Shown piece by piece: positions 9,018-11,716 of a stretch of DNA of 11,716 nucleotides. The notes under the pieces were generated by a model. The model was not told the DNA's origin and made no database searches. It saw only the letters and a program-made list of their open reading frames with translations. This DNA is from JACCUZ01 sp038246575. GTDB lineage: Bacteria > Actinomycetota > Actinomycetes > JACCUZ01. Position 1 is the first letter of the stretch. The number at the start of each line of letters is the position of its first letter. The stretch is from the NCBI GenBank assembly GCA_038246575.1, contig JBBRVU010000137.1, positions 1 through 11,716 on the forward strand, written 5' to 3'. The position numbers and the translations under genes were made by a program.

Positions 9018-10610
9018 CTAGCTCTTCGGCGCCAGGGCCGCCCGGGTGTAGCGGGCCGCGGCGTTCCACAACAGGAACGAGTCGGTGCCCGCGTCCTTCG
9101 CCGCCTTGATCTGCGCGGCGACCTGCTTGGGTCCGTAGGTCACGCCGAGCGAGAAGTCCTGCAGCCACGGCATGATCTGGGTGTCGCTGTCGGCGACGAG
9201 ACGCTGGAAGTCCCCGAGCGACCGGCGCACGATCGGGTAGGGCGAGCGGTTCGGGTTGGCCACGCCGTACTCACCCGGGCCCCAGTGCGAGGGGTAGACC
9301 ATCGGGGCGATGTAGTCGGCGTTCTCGGCCATCGTCGGGATGTCCTGCGCGATCTCGGTCGGTCTGGTCGCGGCGATCCCGTAGACGGACGCACCGAGGA
9401 AGGCGCCCTTGGCCCGGACCGCCTCCCGCGTCTCTCGCATGAAGCCGGCGATCGCGGCCTCGGGGGTGCCGCGGCGCCCCGGGAAGCGCAGCTGGCTCAG
9501 CCTGCCGTCGGGACGGCGTACGTAGTCGTAGAGCACGTCGTCGAAGCCCAGCTCCGCGGCCTCCGTCGCGAGCGCGATGTTGTACCGGCGCACGTCGGCG
9601 TTGAACGGGTTGGTGAACGAGTAGGCGCCGTACTTCCCGCCGTACGCCTGACCGCCCGGGGTCTGGATCACCCAGTCGCGACGGCCGTGCCGCCAGGCCC
9701 AGCCGCCGAGCTTCGGGTCGCGGAACGCCACGATCCGGCCGACGACGCGGACGTCCATCTTGTGCAGCTGCTTGAGCACGGCGGGGGCGTCGTAGTAGCC
9801 CTTGGCAGCCTTGATCCGGCGGGCCAGCGGGACCTTCGAGTCGTAGCCGACCAGGCCGTCCTCGTCCTTGATGTCGAGCTCGATGGTGTCGATGCGGCCC
9901 TCGCGCACCAACTTCAGGATCGGGCCGCGCAGGCTCTTGGCCGTCCAGGCGAGCGCGGTCATGTGCACGCCGCGCATCGGCGGGTGCGTGACGTGGACCG
10001 TCGAGCTGGCGTCCGCGGTGTTGCCGGCCGCATCGGTCGCGACGACGTCGACGGTCGCGGGTGGGGCGGCCAGCGTCGCGGTGAAGGTCTTGCCCGTCAC
10101 GGTGGCTGCCACGTCGTTGACCGAGACCGTGTCCGCGTCCTCGACCCGGCCACTGACGGTGAGCTCGCCGCGCAGCGACTCGGCGTCCATCCGCGGAGGG
10201 ACGGACAACGACGGCGGTGTCGTGTCGACGCTGAACGTGTGCCGCGACGAGCTCGGCGCCCCGAACGGGCCGTCGGCTGCCACCTGCACGGTCAGCTGGT
10301 GCGCTCCGTCGTCGAGGCGACCCGGCCGGACCATCAGGTCGCGGCCCTCCTGCTCCGGCTGCACACGCTGGCCGTCGAGGCGCACCGTGACGGCGGCCGG
10401 AGCGACGCCGGGGGAGGGGGTGATCGTGAGCGCGAGTGCCGCGAGGTCGGCCGCGTTGAGCATCGGGTTGTCGCCCGGCAGGCCGGACACGGTCGCCGAG
10501 ACGGGGGCCGGGCGCAGGGCGACCGCCACGGCCCCGGCGACGCCGAGCACGACGAGGACTGCAAGCACGATGAGCAGCCGGCGGCGGAGCGGATGTCGGC
10601 GGTCGGTCAC
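9018..10610 (-). CDS. Membrane-anchored DUF4015-type putative glycoside hydrolase with Ig-like domains
   Basis: This 530-residue protein has an Arg-rich N-terminus, one transmembrane helix (about 11-33), two Ig-like beta-sandwich regions (about 35-130 and 130-208; the second begins VDTTPPSLSV and contains ATDAAGNTADA), and a C-terminal TIM-barrel-like domain (about 214-527). That last domain matches the putative glycosyl hydrolase family DUF4015 (PF13200): GVHMTALAW, DTIELDIKDEDGLVGYDS, DVRVVGRIVAFRDPKLG, GFDDVLYDYVRRPDGR, YIAPMVYPSHWGPGEYG and MPWLQDFSLG. Acidic residues in the DIKDEDG and DDVLYDYVR strands are candidates for catalysis (inference). GTG 10610 is preferred to TTG 10619 because the TAGCAT -10-like box overlaps the TTG. 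It is divergent from the deacetylase gene with only 74 bases between the starts, suggesting joint regulation. The substrate is unknown; an amino-sugar glycan is an attractive guess given the neighbour. Confidence 0.82.
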   Translation of the reverse strand: MTDRRHPLRRRLLIVLAVLVVLGVAGAVAVALRPAPVSATVSGLPGDNPMLNAADLAALALTITPSPGVAPAAVTVRLDGQRVQPEQEGRDLMVRPGRLDDGAHQLTVQVAADGPFGAPSSSRHTFSVDTTPPSLSVPPRMDAESLRGELTVSGRVEDADTVSVNDVAATVTGKTFTATLAAPPATVDVVATDAAGNTADASSTVHVTHPPMRGVHMTALAWTAKSLRGPILKLVREGRIDTIELDIKDEDGLVGYDSKVPLARRIKAAKGYYDAPAVLKQLHKMDVRVVGRIVAFRDPKLGGWAWRHGRRDWVIQTPGGQAYGGKYGAYSFTNPFNADVRRYNIALATEAAELGFDDVLYDYVRRPDGRLSQLRFPGRRGTPEAAIAGFMRETREAVRAKGAFLGASVYGIAATRPTEIAQDIPTMAENADYIAPMVYPSHWGPGEYGVANPNRSPYPIVRRSLGDFQRLVADSDTQIMPWLQDFSLGVTYGPKQVAAQIKAAKDAGTDSFLLWNAAARYTRAALAPKS

Positions 10611-10684
10611 ACGGCCCAATGCTAGGTACCCGGCCCCGGCGTTGCGCCTTCATCGGCGCGTGTCGGGACACCTAGGTTCCTCTT
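10611..10684. promoter_or_regulatory. Divergent promoter region, hydrolase (-) / deacetylase (+), with likely leaderless starts
   Basis: Rightward, TAGGTT (10673-10678) is followed by six bases and GTG 10685. Leftward, TAGCAT (10624-10619, minus strand) is followed by eight bases and GTG 10610. Both -10-like boxes fit TANNNT and each is preceded by CC, giving CCTAG in both directions. Neither start has a good Shine-Dalgarno and neither has a clear -35 box. A 12-base inverted repeat, GTGTC-GG-GACAC (10660-10671), lies directly before the rightward box and could be an operator. Confidence 0.4.
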
Positions 10685-11716
10685 GTGCCATTCGCCGCTG
10701 TACGTCGTGGGACCGTGGTCTCGGCCACGCTCGCCACGCTCGCCGTTCTGGTCGCGCTGACCTCCTGCAGCGGCGACGGCGGGAGCGCAGCGACCCGCCC
10801 GGGCAGCGCGTCGGTGTCGGCCCCGGCGTCCGGGTCGCCGACCCCGAGCACCTCGGACACCGCCGACGCGCCGGCCACGCCGCCGGCGTCGGCGACGGTC
10901 GCCCATGTCGCCCCCTTGGAGCGGCCGAACGAGCTCGGCGACGTGCCGGTGCTGATGTACCACCAGGTGCTCAAGCGCCCGAAGGGCGTCTACGACATCA
11001 CCCCGGCGGCCTTCCGGGGCGAGCTCGAGCGGCTGGCGCGAGAGGGGTACGTGCCGGTGACCGGGTCCGACTACGCCATCGGTCAGATCGACATCCCGGT
11101 CGGTCGACACCCGGTGGTGCTCACCTTCGACGACTCGACCACGAGCCAGCTGCGCCTCGACGCCGCTGGTCAGCCGGCAGCGGGCACCGCGGTGGCGATC
11201 CTGCAGGCCGTGGCCGCCAAGCACGACGGGTTCACTGCGACCGCCACGTTCTACGTCAACCGCGACCCGTTCGCCGAGCGCGGCGGGAAGCGGACGCTGG
11301 CCTGGCTGCGCGCGCACGACTACGAGATCGGCAACCACACGCTCGACCACCTGTCGCTCAGCTCGCTGTCGCCGGACCGGATCCGTCGCCAGCTGGCGGG
11401 CGACACCAGACTCATCCAGCGCGCGACGAGCAACGGCGAGCCGGTCACGACCCTGGCGCTGCCCTTCGGGATCCGGCCGGGGAACAGGCGGCTGATGATG
11501 TCGGGCTCCTGGGCGGGACAGCACTATGCCTTCGAGGGCGCCTTCCTCGTCGGGGCCGGCCCGGCGCCTTCTCCGTACTCCCGCGACTTCGACCCGGTGG
11601 GCATCCCGCGGATCCGGTCGCAGGGGCGGAAGGGACCTGAGGCGGGCTACGGCTCGGCGCGGTGGCTGGACCGGCTGAGGGCCGACCCGCGCGGCCGCTA
11701 CACCTCCGACGGCGAC
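10685..11716 (+). CDS. Polysaccharide deacetylase (NodB homology) lipoprotein, 3'-truncated by window edge
   Basis: The frame is open from GTG 10685 to the last base with no stop (344 residues seen). The N-terminus is a lipoprotein signal: R7-R8, a hydrophobic core, and lipobox L-T-S-C28. A Ser/Pro/Thr/Ala-rich linker runs to about residue 75. The catalytic domain opens with VPVLMYHQVLKRP, as in PgaB/IcaB-like deacetylases. NodB motif 1 is T-F-D149-D150-S and motif 2 is H218-TLD-H222; together these supply the metal-binding Asp and two His. Motif 3 is reduced to P260-F-G. The family removes N- or O-acetyl groups from glycans such as PNAG, chitin or peptidoglycan. Lipid anchoring places it on the outer face of the membrane. 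GTG 10715 would drop the two signal-peptide arginines, so 10685 is preferred. Motif 1 has Ser where Gly is commoner. Confidence 0.85.
   Translation, partial: MPFAAVRRGTVVSATLATLAVLVALTSCSGDGGSAATRPGSASVSAPASGSPTPSTSDTADAPATPPASATVAHVAPLERPNELGDVPVLMYHQVLKRPKGVYDITPAAFRGELERLAREGYVPVTGSDYAIGQIDIPVGRHPVVLTFDDSTTSQLRLDAAGQPAAGTAVAILQAVAAKHDGFTATATFYVNRDPFAERGGKRTLAWLRAHDYEIGNHTLDHLSLSSLSPDRIRRQLAGDTRLIQRATSNGEPVTTLALPFGIRPGNRRLMMSGSWAGQHYAFEGAFLVGAGPAPSPYSRDFDPVGIPRIRSQGRKGPEAGYGSARWLDRLRADPRGRYTSDGD

Noticed and set aside
9868..11640. 590-residue open frame on the + strand across the hydrolase and deacetylase region
   Set aside because: It is Arg/Ser/Thr-rich and low in recognisable motifs. 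It runs antisense through the DUF4015 gene and out of frame through the deacetylase, both of which show clear family motifs. It is a high-GC shadow frame.

Overview
This 11.7 kb window has very high G+C, GTG and TTG starts, and tightly overlapping genes, which together point to an actinobacterium (Actinomycetota). The family cannot be fixed from sequence alone; an Intrasporangiaceae- or Nocardioides-like organism is a guess. The window holds part of a surface or exopolysaccharide locus. No RNA genes, CRISPR arrays, insertion sequences or phage genes are visible, and no gap between genes exceeds about 210 bases.

Layout. (1) Bases 2-1636, + strand: the 3' part of a large secreted modular protein with at least two fibronectin type III repeats, a Pro-Ala linker and a right-handed beta-helix domain. 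(2) Bases 1781-6443, + strand: a compact probable operon. It contains a Wzz-like chain-length regulator broken by a one-base frameshift, a membrane GT2 glycosyltransferase, a Wzy/O-antigen-ligase-type polymerase and an aminoglycoside-phosphotransferase-like kinase. The last three starts overlap the preceding stop by 4, 4 and 8 bases. (3) Bases 6415-10610, - strand: a GT4 glycosyltransferase whose 3' end overlaps the kinase gene by 29 bases, a membrane-anchored beta-helix protein paralogous to the one in (1), and a membrane-anchored DUF4015-type glycoside hydrolase with Ig-like domains. (4) From 10685 to the window edge, + strand: a NodB-type polysaccharide deacetylase lipoprotein, divergent from the hydrolase.

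How they may work together (inference). The GT2 and GT4 enzymes would build a glycan on the cytoplasmic side. The polymerase and Wzz-like protein would polymerise it and set its length. The beta-helix proteins, hydrolase and deacetylase, all apparently exported or membrane-anchored, would bind, trim or de-acetylate it outside the membrane. The initiating phosphoglycosyltransferase, a Wzx flippase and nucleotide-sugar genes are absent and presumably lie outside the window.

The main points for a second look are the Wzz frameshift, the paralogous beta-helix pair, the deacetylase/hydrolase pair resembling a split PgaB, and probable leaderless starts with a shared -10-like motif upstream of three genes.
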